A DNA stretch of 64,000 nucleotides, from the NCBI RefSeq assembly GCF_036192275.1, contig NZ_CP108089.1, positions 1 through 64,000 on the forward strand, in the 5' to 3' direction. The notes below the pieces were generated by a model, which did not search any database, was not told the DNA's origin, and was given only the letters and a program-made list of their open reading frames with translations. How positions within the stretch are numbered: position 1 is the stretch's first letter; the number at the start of each line of letters is the position of its first letter. The position numbers were made by a program, and so were the translations under genes. Source of the stretch: Streptomyces sp. NBC_00250 (GTDB lineage Bacteria > Actinomycetota > Actinomycetes > Streptomycetales > Streptomycetaceae). Shown one piece after another: positions 52,400 to 59,942 of this stretch.

Positions 52400-53491
52400 A
52401 TGGCGCACCAGCTCACCGGGGAACGGCCGGCGACGGACACCGGGCAGGGGCACGCCGACACCCGGCACGGGGACAGCGACCCCGTCCCGGCCTGGTTCGC
52501 GAACGCCGTGTTCGGAAACCTGCCGCGCTCCGACCAGCGGCGCTGCGCCACCGCCTACCTCCGGGCGCTGCTCACCTCGCCCGGACGCAAGACCGTCCGC
52601 GCGATGGCGAACTCCACCACGGACCTCCAGGCCCTCCAGCAGTTCGTCAACGCCAGCCCCTGGGACTGGCGGCCGGCCCGCCGGGCGCTCGGCCGCCTCG
52701 CGGCCGAGCGGATGAACCTGCGGGCCACCGTCGTCGACCTCGCCCTCGTCCCCAAGTACGGCGAGCAGATCGTGGGCGTCCACCGGCGGCCCACCCCCAC
52801 CGGCGGCTCCGTCAACTGTCAGGTCTCGCTCGGCATGTTCCTCACCGAACGGGGCCGGAGCCTGCCCGTCGACTGGCGGCTCTACCTCAACCGCGCCTGG
52901 GGCGAGGACAAGGCGCACCGGCAGCGCGCCCGGGTCCCCGACGGGGTACGCCGCCGCCCCCTGGAGGAGCTGGCGCTCGAACTCCTCGACGAGGCGCCGG
53001 AGCCGCGGCGGGGCCGTACTCCGCCCGTGATCCTCGATCTGCGCGGCACCGGAGACACCTGCCGCGCCGCGGCCGGTCTCCTCGACCGCGGCGCGGACTT
53101 CCTGCTGTCCCTGGGTGAGGCCGAGCGGCGGCGGGCCAACCTGTTGAAGCCGCCGGTACGCGGACCCCTGGTGACTCTCGCCTCCCCGGCACGCCTCGAC
53201 CTGCCGGGATACGGAGCGGGCCGCTTCCGGCTCCTCACCGAGTGGTCCCCGGCGCGCGACCGCCCCAGACAGGTGTGGCTGACCAACATCCTGGACGGTG
53301 CGTCGAACGACTTCCTCGCCCTGCTGCGGCTCAGGAACACTTCCGGCGGAGCGCTGACGGCCATCAGCGAGGACTACGGGATGGCGGACTTCACGGGCCG
53401 GTCGTTCCCCGGCTGGAACCACCACATGACGCTGGTGTCCGCGGCGTACGCGGTGGACACGCTGGAGCTCGGCGACGACGACGTGCCGTAG
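52400..53491 (+). CDS. IS701-type DDE transposase-like protein
   Basis: The 363-residue protein resembles IS701-family transposases found singly inside Streptomyces antibiotic clusters. It has a helical N-part (RALLTSPGRKTVRAMANSTT; LQQFVNASPWDWRPARRALG), a first acidic region (LRATVVDLALVPKYGEQIVG), VSLGMFLTERGRSLPVDWRL, a second (PPVILDLRGTGDTCRAAAG) and a late NHHMTLVSAAYAVDTLE. No terminal repeats were found around it, so it may be a domesticated or immobile copy. It stands at the boundary of the right half of the cluster. Confidence 0.75.
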   Translation: MAHQLTGERPATDTGQGHADTRHGDSDPVPAWFANAVFGNLPRSDQRRCATAYLRALLTSPGRKTVRAMANSTTDLQALQQFVNASPWDWRPARRALGRLAAERMNLRATVVDLALVPKYGEQIVGVHRRPTPTGGSVNCQVSLGMFLTERGRSLPVDWRLYLNRAWGEDKAHRQRARVPDGVRRRPLEELALELLDEAPEPRRGRTPPVILDLRGTGDTCRAAAGLLDRGADFLLSLGEAERRRANLLKPPVRGPLVTLASPARLDLPGYGAGRFRLLTEWSPARDRPRQVWLTNILDGASNDFLALLRLRNTSGGALTAISEDYGMADFTGRSFPGWNHHMTLVSAAYAVDTLELGDDDVP

Positions 53492-53516
53492 TGCCGTAAC
53501 TCGCCCGCTCGTCGAC

Positions 53517-53550
53517 GAAGGGCCCGCAGGCGGTTGCCTGCGGGCCCTTC
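53517..53550. terminator. Bidirectional terminator
   Basis: A 15-bp perfect stem (53517-53531 with 53536-53550) around GGTT separates the convergent IS701-like and carboxylase genes. Confidence 0.85.
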
Positions 53551-53572
53551 GTGCCGTGTTCGGCGTCTGCAG

Positions 53573-55327
53573 TCAGTCCTTGATGTCGCAGATCGCGGCG
53601 CCGGAGGTGACCGAGGCGCCGACCTCGGCGGCCAGGTCCTTGATGGTGCCGGAGCGGTGGGCGTTGAGCGGCTGCTCCATCTTCATGGCCTCCAGGACGA
53701 CGATCAGGTCGCCTTCCTTGACCTCCTGGCCCTCCTCGACCGCGATCTTGACGATCGTGCCCTGCATCGGGGAGGCGAGGGTGTCGCCGGAGGCGGCCGG
53801 GCCGGACTTCTTGGCGGCGCGGCGCTTCGGCTTCGCACCCGCCGCGAGCCCGGTCCGGGCCAGCTTCATCCCCAGGGCGAAGGGGAGGGAGACTTCGAGG
53901 CGCTTGCCGCCGACCTCGACCACGATCGTCTCGCGACCTGCCTCGTCCTCCTCCGTGTCCGCGCCGGCGGGGGCGAAGGGCTTGATGTCGTTGACGAACT
54001 CGGTCTCGATCCACCGGGTGTGGACCCGGAACGGGTCGGCGGTGAAGTCGGGGTCCACCACCACGGCCTGGTGGAACGGGATGGCGGTGGCCATGCCCTC
54101 GACCTTGAACTCGCCGAGCGCGCGGGCGGCGCGCTGCAGGGCCTGCTCGCGGGTGGCACCCGTCACGATCAGCTTGGCCAGGAGCGAGTCCCAGGCCGGG
54201 CCGATCACCGAGCCGGACTCCACGCCCGCGTCGAGGCGGACGCCGGGGCCGGTCGGCGGGGCGAAGAGGGTGACGGTGCCGGGGGCGGGCAGGAAGCCGC
54301 GGCCCGGGTCCTCGCCGTTGATGCGGAACTCGAACGAGTGACCCCTTATGGCCGGGTCGTCGTAGCCGAGCTCCTCGCCGTCGGCGATGCGGAACATCTC
54401 GCGGACGAGGTCGATGCCGGTGACCTCTTCGGTGACCGGGTGTTCGACCTGGAGGCGGGTGTTGACCTCCAGGAAGGAGATCGTGCCGTCGGTGCCGACG
54501 AGGAACTCGACCGTGCCGGCGCCGACGTAGCCGGCTTCCTTCAGGATCGCCTTGGACGCCGCGTACAGCTCGGCGTTCTGCGCCTCGGACAGGAACGGCG
54601 CGGGGGCCTCCTCCACCAGCTTCTGGTGGCGGCGCTGCAGCGAGCAGTCACGGGTGGAGACGACGACCACGTTGCCGTGGGAGTCGGCCAGGCACTGCGT
54701 CTCGACGTGGCGGGGCTTGTCGAGGTAGCGCTCGACGAAGCACTCGCCCCGGCCGAACGCGGCAACGGCCTCACGCACGGCCGAGTCGTACAGCTCCGGG
54801 ACCTCCTCCAGCGTCCGGGCGACCTTCAGACCACGGCCGCCGCCGCCGAAGGCGGCCTTGATCGCGATCGGCAGCCCGTGCTCCTCGGCGAACGCCACGA
54901 CCTCATCCGCACCCGAGACCGGGTCGGGGGTGCCCGCGACGAGCGGGGCACCGGCACGCTGGGCGATGTGACGGGCCGCCACCTTGTCACCCAGATCACG
55001 GATCGCCTGCGGCGGCGGACCGATCCACGTCAGACCCGCGTCCAGCACGGCCTGCGCGAACTCGGCGTTCTCCGAAAGGAACCCGTAACCGGGGTGGACC
55101 GCGTCCGCACCCGAGTCCTTCGCCGCCTGCAACACCTTCGCCATGTCCAGATAACTGGTCGCCGGAGTGTCACCGCCCAGAGCGAACGCCTCATCAGCCG
55201 CCCGGACATGCAGAGCATCCCGGTCCGGCTCGGCGTACACGGCCACGCTGCCGATACCCGCATCCCGGCACGCCCGGGCCACACGGACAGCGATTTCGCC
55301 ACGGTTGGCGATGAGCACCTTGCGCAC
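53573..55327 (-). CDS. Acyl-CoA carboxylase alpha subunit (biotin carboxylase + BCCP)
   Basis: The 584-residue protein has the whole actinobacterial alpha chain: biotin carboxylase N-domain ([20 protein letters not shown]), ATP-grasp ([55 protein letters not shown]) and the biotinyl domain with the lysine in [12 protein letters not shown]. It makes carboxylated biotin for beta subunits that form malonyl- or methylmalonyl-CoA. No beta or epsilon subunit is encoded here, so it must use the host's. In this cluster it probably boosts extender-unit supply for the PKS. GTG 55327 follows GAGGAG. Confidence 0.92.
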   Translation of the reverse strand: MRKVLIANRGEIAVRVARACRDAGIGSVAVYAEPDRDALHVRAADEAFALGGDTPATSYLDMAKVLQAAKDSGADAVHPGYGFLSENAEFAQAVLDAGLTWIGPPPQAIRDLGDKVAARHIAQRAGAPLVAGTPDPVSGADEVVAFAEEHGLPIAIKAAFGGGGRGLKVARTLEEVPELYDSAVREAVAAFGRGECFVERYLDKPRHVETQCLADSHGNVVVVSTRDCSLQRRHQKLVEEAPAPFLSEAQNAELYAASKAILKEAGYVGAGTVEFLVGTDGTISFLEVNTRLQVEHPVTEEVTGIDLVREMFRIADGEELGYDDPAIRGHSFEFRINGEDPGRGFLPAPGTVTLFAPPTGPGVRLDAGVESGSVIGPAWDSLLAKLIVTGATREQALQRAARALGEFKVEGMATAIPFHQAVVVDPDFTADPFRVHTRWIETEFVNDIKPFAPAGADTEEDEAGRETIVVEVGGKRLEVSLPFALGMKLARTGLAAGAKPKRRAAKKSGPAASGDTLASPMQGTIVKIAVEEGQEVKEGDLIVVLEAMKMEQPLNAHRSGTIKDLAAEVGASVTSGAAICDIKD

Positions 55328-55338
55328 GACGGCTCCTC

Positions 55339-55375
55339 ATACCTGTTTCACGGCATACGTGATACCTGTTTCACG
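55339..55375 (-). promoter_or_regulatory. Direct repeat upstream of the carboxylase gene
   Basis: ATACCTGTTTCACG occurs at 55339-55352 and 55362-55375, 23 bp apart, immediately upstream of the carboxylase start. It resembles neither a clean palindrome nor a standard -35/-10 set and is a candidate activator or repressor site. Confidence 0.55.
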
Positions 55376-55408
55376 ACAAACGGAATGTACGACGCATGTG
55401 GCGGGAAT

Positions 55409-56572
55409 TCATGCCACGGACGGGACCATCCGTGTCCCGTGCCGGTGCGGCTGAAGCGGCAGATGCGCTTCCACCTGGGTCCCGTGCCCCCGCGAGCTGC
55501 TCACGGTCAGCCGGCCGCCGGCGTCCTCCATCCGCTCCGTCATGGAACGGAAGCCCTGATGGGCGTGGCCGGGCCGCAGCACCCGCTCGACGTCGAACCC
55601 GCGACCGTCGTCCTCGACGCTCGCGTACGCCCACCAGCGGGTGGAGCGCACCGAGACCTTCACCCGCCCGGCCTTGGAGTGCGCGAAGCTGTTGCGCAGC
55701 GCCTCCCGGACCGTGAGGTACAGGTCCCGGCGCCGTACGTCGGGCAGGAGGCCCTCGTCGCCCGTCACCTTCACGGTGACCTGGACCCCGTCCGGCGCGG
55801 CCCCGACCGCGAACGCGCGCAGCGCCACGTCGAGCGGCGGGACGACGGACCGCTCCCGCACCCCGCCGACCAGGTCGCGCAGCCGCTGGTCCGTGGCCCG
55901 CAGTGCGTCCCGGGCGGCCGCGATCCGGTCGGCGGTGACCGGATCCAGCGGCTCGTCGCAGTCCTCCAGGGCCTCCCGGGCCGCGGTGACGCCGTCGGCG
56001 ACATCGTCGTGGAGCTCGCGGGAGATCCGGCGCTGCTCATGCCAGCAGCACTCGGACTGGTCCGCCGAGCCGGTGCTTTCGCCCGCCCGCCGGGCCGCCT
56101 CGCCGAGGACCCGCACAGATCCCTCGTCGAGGCGGCCGCTCTCCATCATCTGCAGCATGGCGCACTCCATGAGCAGGACGGCCGCCGCCGCGTTGTGGTG
56201 GGGTGCCAACGTCACCGGCGGGGTGGGGGGTGGCCCGGGGTCGGCCGCGAGGTCGGTGCCGAACGCGGCGGCCAGGACGGCACGGGCCCGGTCGTTCAGG
56301 GCCTGCCGTACGGAACTGTCCCAGCGGACAGCCTTGTTCAGCGTCGCCGGGAGCGCCGACTCGAACCGGCGCAGCACCGCGTCCAGGCATTCGGAACCCG
56401 GCCCCTCCGCGGAGCGCGCCGGCTTCCGGGGCACGAACTGCCGCGCGACGTGGGGCCCGGCCGGCCCGGGGGCCGCCTGCTGTGCCACACGGACGAGTCC
56501 TTCCTGCAGGGCCTCGGCGAAACCGGGGCCGATGACGGACTCCCAGCCGCCGACCGCGACCTCGGCGGTCAT
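55409..56572 (-). CDS. Orphan soluble sensor histidine kinase (NarL-partner type)
   Basis: The 387-residue protein has no signal or membrane helix. Residues 1-170 are a helical, possibly sensory, region. The HisKA_3 box follows with His188 (EQRRISRELHDDVADGV), then the HATPase_c domain: LTVREALRNSFAHSKAGRV (N box), SVEDDGRGFDVER (G1) and SSRGHGTQVEAHLPL (G2-like). No response regulator is encoded in the window. ATG 56572 overlaps the flavin reductase stop (ATGA), so kinase and reductase are made together. Role in controlling the cluster is likely but the partner is unknown. Confidence 0.82.
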   Translation of the reverse strand: MTAEVAVGGWESVIGPGFAEALQEGLVRVAQQAAPGPAGPHVARQFVPRKPARSAEGPGSECLDAVLRRFESALPATLNKAVRWDSSVRQALNDRARAVLAAAFGTDLAADPGPPPTPPVTLAPHHNAAAAVLLMECAMLQMMESGRLDEGSVRVLGEAARRAGESTGSADQSECCWHEQRRISRELHDDVADGVTAAREALEDCDEPLDPVTADRIAAARDALRATDQRLRDLVGGVRERSVVPPLDVALRAFAVGAAPDGVQVTVKVTGDEGLLPDVRRRDLYLTVREALRNSFAHSKAGRVKVSVRSTRWWAYASVEDDGRGFDVERVLRPGHAHQGFRSMTERMEDAGGRLTVSSSRGHGTQVEAHLPLQPHRHGTRMVPSVA

Positions 56573-57105
56573 CGGGTCGGGGCGTCCGCGCGGTGGAACG
56601 CGCCGCCGAAGAACAGCAGCCCGTCCGCGCCGTCGCCACGGCTCGAACCGACCACGTCGCCGATGAACACGGTGTGGTCGCCTATCTCGTAGGCGGCGGA
56701 GACCTCGCACTCCAGCCAGGCCAGCGACCCGTTCAGGAGGGGGGCTCCCGTGGCGGGGCCGGGGACCCAGTCGACGCCGGTGAACTGGCTGGGTCCCAGG
56801 GGGCGCTTCTTGTCGGCGAAGAAGCGGGCCAGACCCTCCTGGCCGGCCCCCATGATCGAGACGCCGAAGTGCCCGGCGGAGGTGATCGCCTTGTACATGA
56901 CCGCGCTGTGCGCGATGGAGCACAGGACGGACGGCGGATCGAGAGAGATCGACGTGAAGGCGTTCGCCGTCATGCCGTGGATGTTCTCACCGCCGACCGA
57001 CAGCACGGTGACACCGGTCGCGAACAGCGACATGACCTCCCGCAGCGGGGCGGGATGCGTCGCGGGCCCCGGGGAAACGGCGACGCCAGTGGATACGGAA
57101 TTCAT
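56569..57105 (-). CDS. Flavin reductase (FMN-binding split-barrel)
   Basis: The 178-residue protein has the flavin-reductase-like fold: REVMSLFATGVTVLSVGGEN, GMTANAFTSISLDPPSVLCS with the T-A-N-A-F-x-S-x-S-x-x-P-P signature, and HFGVSIMGAGQEGLARFFA. ATG 57105 follows AAAGGCGCGGC. It most likely supplies reduced flavin to the two monooxygenase-like proteins at 34916-36100 and 41397-42581, as in two-component systems. Divergent from the aminotransferase; its promoter holds TCGACGG/TCGACCG repeats at 11-bp spacing. Confidence 0.87.
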   Translation of the reverse strand: MNSVSTGVAVSPGPATHPAPLREVMSLFATGVTVLSVGGENIHGMTANAFTSISLDPPSVLCSIAHSAVMYKAITSAGHFGVSIMGAGQEGLARFFADKKRPLGPSQFTGVDWVPGPATGAPLLNGSLAWLECEVSAAYEIGDHTVFIGDVVGSSRGDGADGLLFFGGAFHRADAPTR

Positions 57106-57155
57106 GCCGCGCCTTTCATGTAATCCATGGGGATAAATGTACGAGGGGAATCCGG

Positions 57156-57173
57156 CGGTCGAGGAACCGTCGA
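57156..57173 (-). promoter_or_regulatory. Candidate SARP heptamers for flavin reductase
   Basis: On the minus strand TCGACGG (57173-57167) and TCGACCG (57162-57156) are exactly 11 bp apart, close to the TCGAGCG-type heptamer bound by SARPs. An AT-rich TACATTTATCC follows about 14 bases further on. Confidence 0.45.
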
Positions 57174-57221
57174 GTAACTGGCCGCTCAGCCGTGTGCGGG
57201 GGAGTGTCGGATTACCGTTCC

Positions 57222-57265
57222 ATGAGCGCCCGTTCACGAGGGGATGAGCGCTCCGTGGTTAGGAT
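57222..57265 (+). promoter_or_regulatory. Candidate SARP-controlled promoter of the aminotransferase
   Basis: ATGAGCG at 57222-57228 and again at 57244-57250 are 22 bp apart, and TAGGAT (57260-57265, a good -10) begins nine bases after the second. No -35 is evident. This spacing is the classical SARP arrangement. The gene starts 39 bp downstream. Confidence 0.6.
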
Positions 57266-57304
57266 CTGGGCGTTTCGGTCAGGGCACCGTCAAAAAGGGG
57301 TGAC

Positions 57305-58894
57305 ATGAATAGCGTCTCTGCTGATCCGCAGCTCGCTGAACCGTATCTGCTCGGTTGGCTGGCCTCGCTCGGTCTCGACGTCGATTACGTACGGGCCGAA
57401 GGAAATACTCTGTATTACCTCGGTGCGAACGGCGCGGAGATTCCCGTACTCGATTTCGCGGGCGGGTACGGTTCCCTGATCCTGGGCCACAACCATCCGG
57501 AGATCACGGCGTACGCGCAGCGGCTCCTCGCGTCCCAGACGCCGGTGCACGCGCAGTTCTCCCGCCACCCGTACGCGAACGACGTCGCCGTCGCGCTCAA
57601 CCGGATCCTCCAGCGCGAGCTGGGCACGGAGGAGAACTACTCCGCGATCTTCGCCAACACCGGTGCCGAGGCGGTGGAGGCGGCCGTCAAGCATGCCGAG
57701 CTCGACCGCGGGCTCCGGCTCGCCGAGCTCCGCGAGCAGCTCGACGCGAACCTGGCCGCCGCCCGCGCGGCGGTCGCGGACGGGGCGGTCGTCGCGGCGG
57801 AGGCGTACCGCCTCGTCGGTGTGGACGCGCAGGCCGGAACGGCCGGATTCGAGGCGCTGGCGGCGGCGGTCGCAGGGCACAACGCCGAGCAGACCGGCCG
57901 GCCGCCGGTGCTCCTGACCCTGGAGGGCGGGTTCCACGGCAAGCTGGTCGGCAGTGTCCAGCTCACCCACAACGAGGGCTACCGGGCCCCCTTCGCCGCC
58001 CTGGCGACGCCCGCCCGGTTCATCCCCGCGGACAGCCCGCAGGCCCTCAAGGCCGTCCTGGAGAGCGAGCGGGCGACCGTGTTCGACCTGGTCGTCGAGG
58101 GCGGCACGGTGTCGGTGGCCGAGCGGAACTCCCCGGTGTTCTGCGCCTTCGTCCTGGAGCCCATCCAGGGCGAAGGCGGGATCCGCGTCCTCTCCGAGGA
58201 GTTCGCCCAGGAGATCCAGCGGGCCTGCGCCGAGGTCGACTGCCCGGTCATCGTCGACGAGGTGCAGAGCGGAATGGGCCGGAGCGGCGACTTCCTGGCG
58301 AGTTCGGCGCTGGGCCTGCGCGGCGACTACTACGCGCTCGCCAAGAGCCTGGGCGGCGGCATAGCGAAGACGTCCGTCATGCTCACCCGCCAGTCCCGCT
58401 ACCGCTCCGAGTTCGAGCTCGTGCACAGCTCCACCTTCGCGAAGGACGCACTCTCGTGCTTCATCTCGCAGAAGGTCCTGGAGATCCTGGAAGCCGATGA
58501 CGGGGCCGCGTACCGCACGGTCCGGGAGCGCGGCGCGAAGCTGCTCGGGATGCTGGAGGGCGTGCGCGCCGACTTCCCCGACGTGGTGAAGGACGTGCGG
58601 GGGCGGGGCCTGATGCTCGGCCTGGAGTTCCACGACCAGTCCGGCTCCGGCTCCGAGGCCATCCGCGAGAGCGCCCCGCTGCTGGGGTACACGGTCGCCG
58701 GGTATCTGATGCGCGAGCACCGGATCCGTACGTTCCCGACCGCGAGCGCCGTGAACACGCTCCGGTTCGAGCCCTCGCTGTACCTGACCGACGCCGAGAT
58801 CGACCAGCTGGAGCGGGGCCTGCGGGGCGCCGCCCAGCTCTTCCGCACCCACGACGGGGCCGGTCTCACCGGCACGGCGGCGGACGCGGCCTGA
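57305..58894 (+). CDS. Class III PLP-dependent aminotransferase
   Basis: The 529-residue protein is a class III (omega-type) aminotransferase: VLDFAGGYGSLILGHNHPEI, SAIFANTGAEAVEAAVKHAE, LTLEGGFHGKLVGSVQLTHN, LEPIQGEGGIRVLSEEFAQE, VIVDEVQSGMGRSG and the PLP lysine 347 in YALAKSLGGGIAKTSVML. It is longer than the usual ~430-460 because of an insertion around 140-200. Such enzymes aminate polyketide aldehydes released by thioester reductase domains. With the imine reductase it suggests formation of a cyclic amine. ATG 57305 follows AAGGGGTGAC. SARP-like repeats precede it. Loading of an amino starter is the alternative. Confidence 0.9.
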   Translation: MNSVSADPQLAEPYLLGWLASLGLDVDYVRAEGNTLYYLGANGAEIPVLDFAGGYGSLILGHNHPEITAYAQRLLASQTPVHAQFSRHPYANDVAVALNRILQRELGTEENYSAIFANTGAEAVEAAVKHAELDRGLRLAELREQLDANLAAARAAVADGAVVAAEAYRLVGVDAQAGTAGFEALAAAVAGHNAEQTGRPPVLLTLEGGFHGKLVGSVQLTHNEGYRAPFAALATPARFIPADSPQALKAVLESERATVFDLVVEGGTVSVAERNSPVFCAFVLEPIQGEGGIRVLSEEFAQEIQRACAEVDCPVIVDEVQSGMGRSGDFLASSALGLRGDYYALAKSLGGGIAKTSVMLTRQSRYRSEFELVHSSTFAKDALSCFISQKVLEILEADDGAAYRTVRERGAKLLGMLEGVRADFPDVVKDVRGRGLMLGLEFHDQSGSGSEAIRESAPLLGYTVAGYLMREHRIRTFPTASAVNTLRFEPSLYLTDAEIDQLERGLRGAAQLFRTHDGAGLTGTAADAA

Positions 58895-58902
58895 CGCGCG
58901 AC

Positions 58903-58999
58903 GGTCCCCGGGCCGGCCGGTACGCGATGCACCGGCGACCCGGGGACCGGCATGTCGGCGGGGTCGGCGGGGTCGGCGGGGTCGGCGGGGTCGGTGGGA
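58903..58999. terminator. GC-rich hairpin and GGTCGGCGG tandem repeat after the aminotransferase
   Basis: GGTCCCCGGG near 58903 pairs imperfectly with CCCGGGGACC ending at 58948, forming a likely terminator. It is followed by about five to six tandem GGTCGGCGG units (58954-58999), probably slippage-derived. Confidence 0.5.
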
Positions 59000-59064
59000 C
59001 GCGCCGGGCGCCCGGGTTCTGGGCGCGTCGACGCAACGCGCCGGCCGCCCGGGAGACCCGTACG

Positions 59065-59208
59065 TCAGTCCATGCCCCGCACGATGTGGGGCTCGCCGGG
59101 CTCCTCGTCCGCGCCGGCGAGCTGGAGCGGCGGGTAGCGCAGGACGTGCGCAAGGCCCTTGGGGAAGGCGTGGCCGAGGTCGGCGTCGTACGTGTCGTCG
59201 CGCATCAT
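59065..59208 (-). CDS. Small conserved-looking cluster protein (47 aa)
   Basis: Starts at ATG 59208 (or the next ATG, 59205) behind GGAGG, overlapping the phosphopantetheinyl transferase stop by ATGA. The product is acidic, with a Tyr-Pro-Pro centre (LAHVLRYPPLQLAGADEEPG) and no membrane helix. It is the last gene of the TetR-thioesterase-phosphoesterase-transferase operon. Translational coupling and a strong ribosome site argue it is real; I know no family for it. Confidence 0.6.
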   Translation of the reverse strand: MMRDDTYDADLGHAFPKGLAHVLRYPPLQLAGADEEPGEPHIVRGMD

Positions 59209-59942
59209 GTCCTCCGGTCGTCGAATGGAACGGCCCCGCCGCTCGCCGGCCCGGTCCGGGCGGACGTCGTGGACCGCACGGGCGGCCGCAGACCGATGGC
59301 GGTCACCACCAGCCCGTTGCCCGTACGCCACCGTCCGTCGAAGGCGGTGATCCGTACGCCGTCCACCACCGGTCCGGGGACCAGGAGTTCGGCGCGGAAC
59401 GTGCCCGCCACGGGATCGGGTGTGATCACGGCCTCGTCGAAGTCCAGAGGCCGCCCGGTGAGCGGGAACCAGGTCTTGTAGACGCTCTCCTTGGCGCTGA
59501 ACAGCAGCCGGTCCCAGGAGACGGCCGGCCGCCGCGCGGTGAACTCGCGCAGCCAGACCCGCTCCTGGGGGAGCGATATCAGCTCCAGGATGTCCGGCGA
59601 GGGCAGTGGCGCGTTCGGCTCGGCGTCGCAGCCGACCGCCAGCAGATCCGTGGCCCGGGCCACGGCCGCCGCGCGGTAGCCCTGACAGTGCGTCATGCTG
59701 CCGACGACGCCCTCCGGCCACCGGGGCGCTCCGCGCGCGCCGGGCAGCAGCGGCGCCGGCGGCAGCCCGAGCCGGGCCAAAGCCTGCCGGGCACAGGCCC
59801 GGACCGAGGCGAACTCCCTGCGGCGCCCGGCGACGGCTCCCGCCACCACGCGCTCCTCCTCGGGGAACAGGCCGGGCGGCCCGGGAGGGTCGTGGAAGAG
59901 CTCGGCGGTGACGACCGGCGCGGGGAGCAGCGCGGCGATCAC
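59205..59942 (-). CDS. 4'-Phosphopantetheinyl transferase (Sfp/EntD superfamily)
   Basis: The 245-residue protein has the transferase motifs: SMTHCQGYRAAAVARATDLL, VGCDAEPNAPL with the magnesium-binding Asp/Glu, and FSAKESVYKTWFPLTG (W/F-x-x-K-E-x-x-x-K). It transfers phosphopantetheine from CoA to carrier-protein serines and so should activate the ACPs of the PKS encoded to the right. GTG 59942 overlaps the upstream phosphoesterase stop (GTGA). The C-terminus is Thr/Arg/Gly-rich and probably disordered. Confidence 0.9.
   Translation of the reverse strand: MIAALLPAPVVTAELFHDPPGPPGLFPEEERVVAGAVAGRRREFASVRACARQALARLGLPPAPLLPGARGAPRWPEGVVGSMTHCQGYRAAAVARATDLLAVGCDAEPNAPLPSPDILELISLPQERVWLREFTARRPAVSWDRLLFSAKESVYKTWFPLTGRPLDFDEAVITPDPVAGTFRAELLVPGPVVDGVRITAFDGRWRTGNGLVVTAIGLRPPVRSTTSARTGPASGGAVPFDDRRT

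Noticed and set aside
53534..56692. 1052-codon open frame on the plus strand
   Set aside because: It is the antisense of the carboxylase and sensor kinase genes. Its length comes from high third-position GC, and its composition (Arg, Gly, Asp, Val) is that of a shadow frame.
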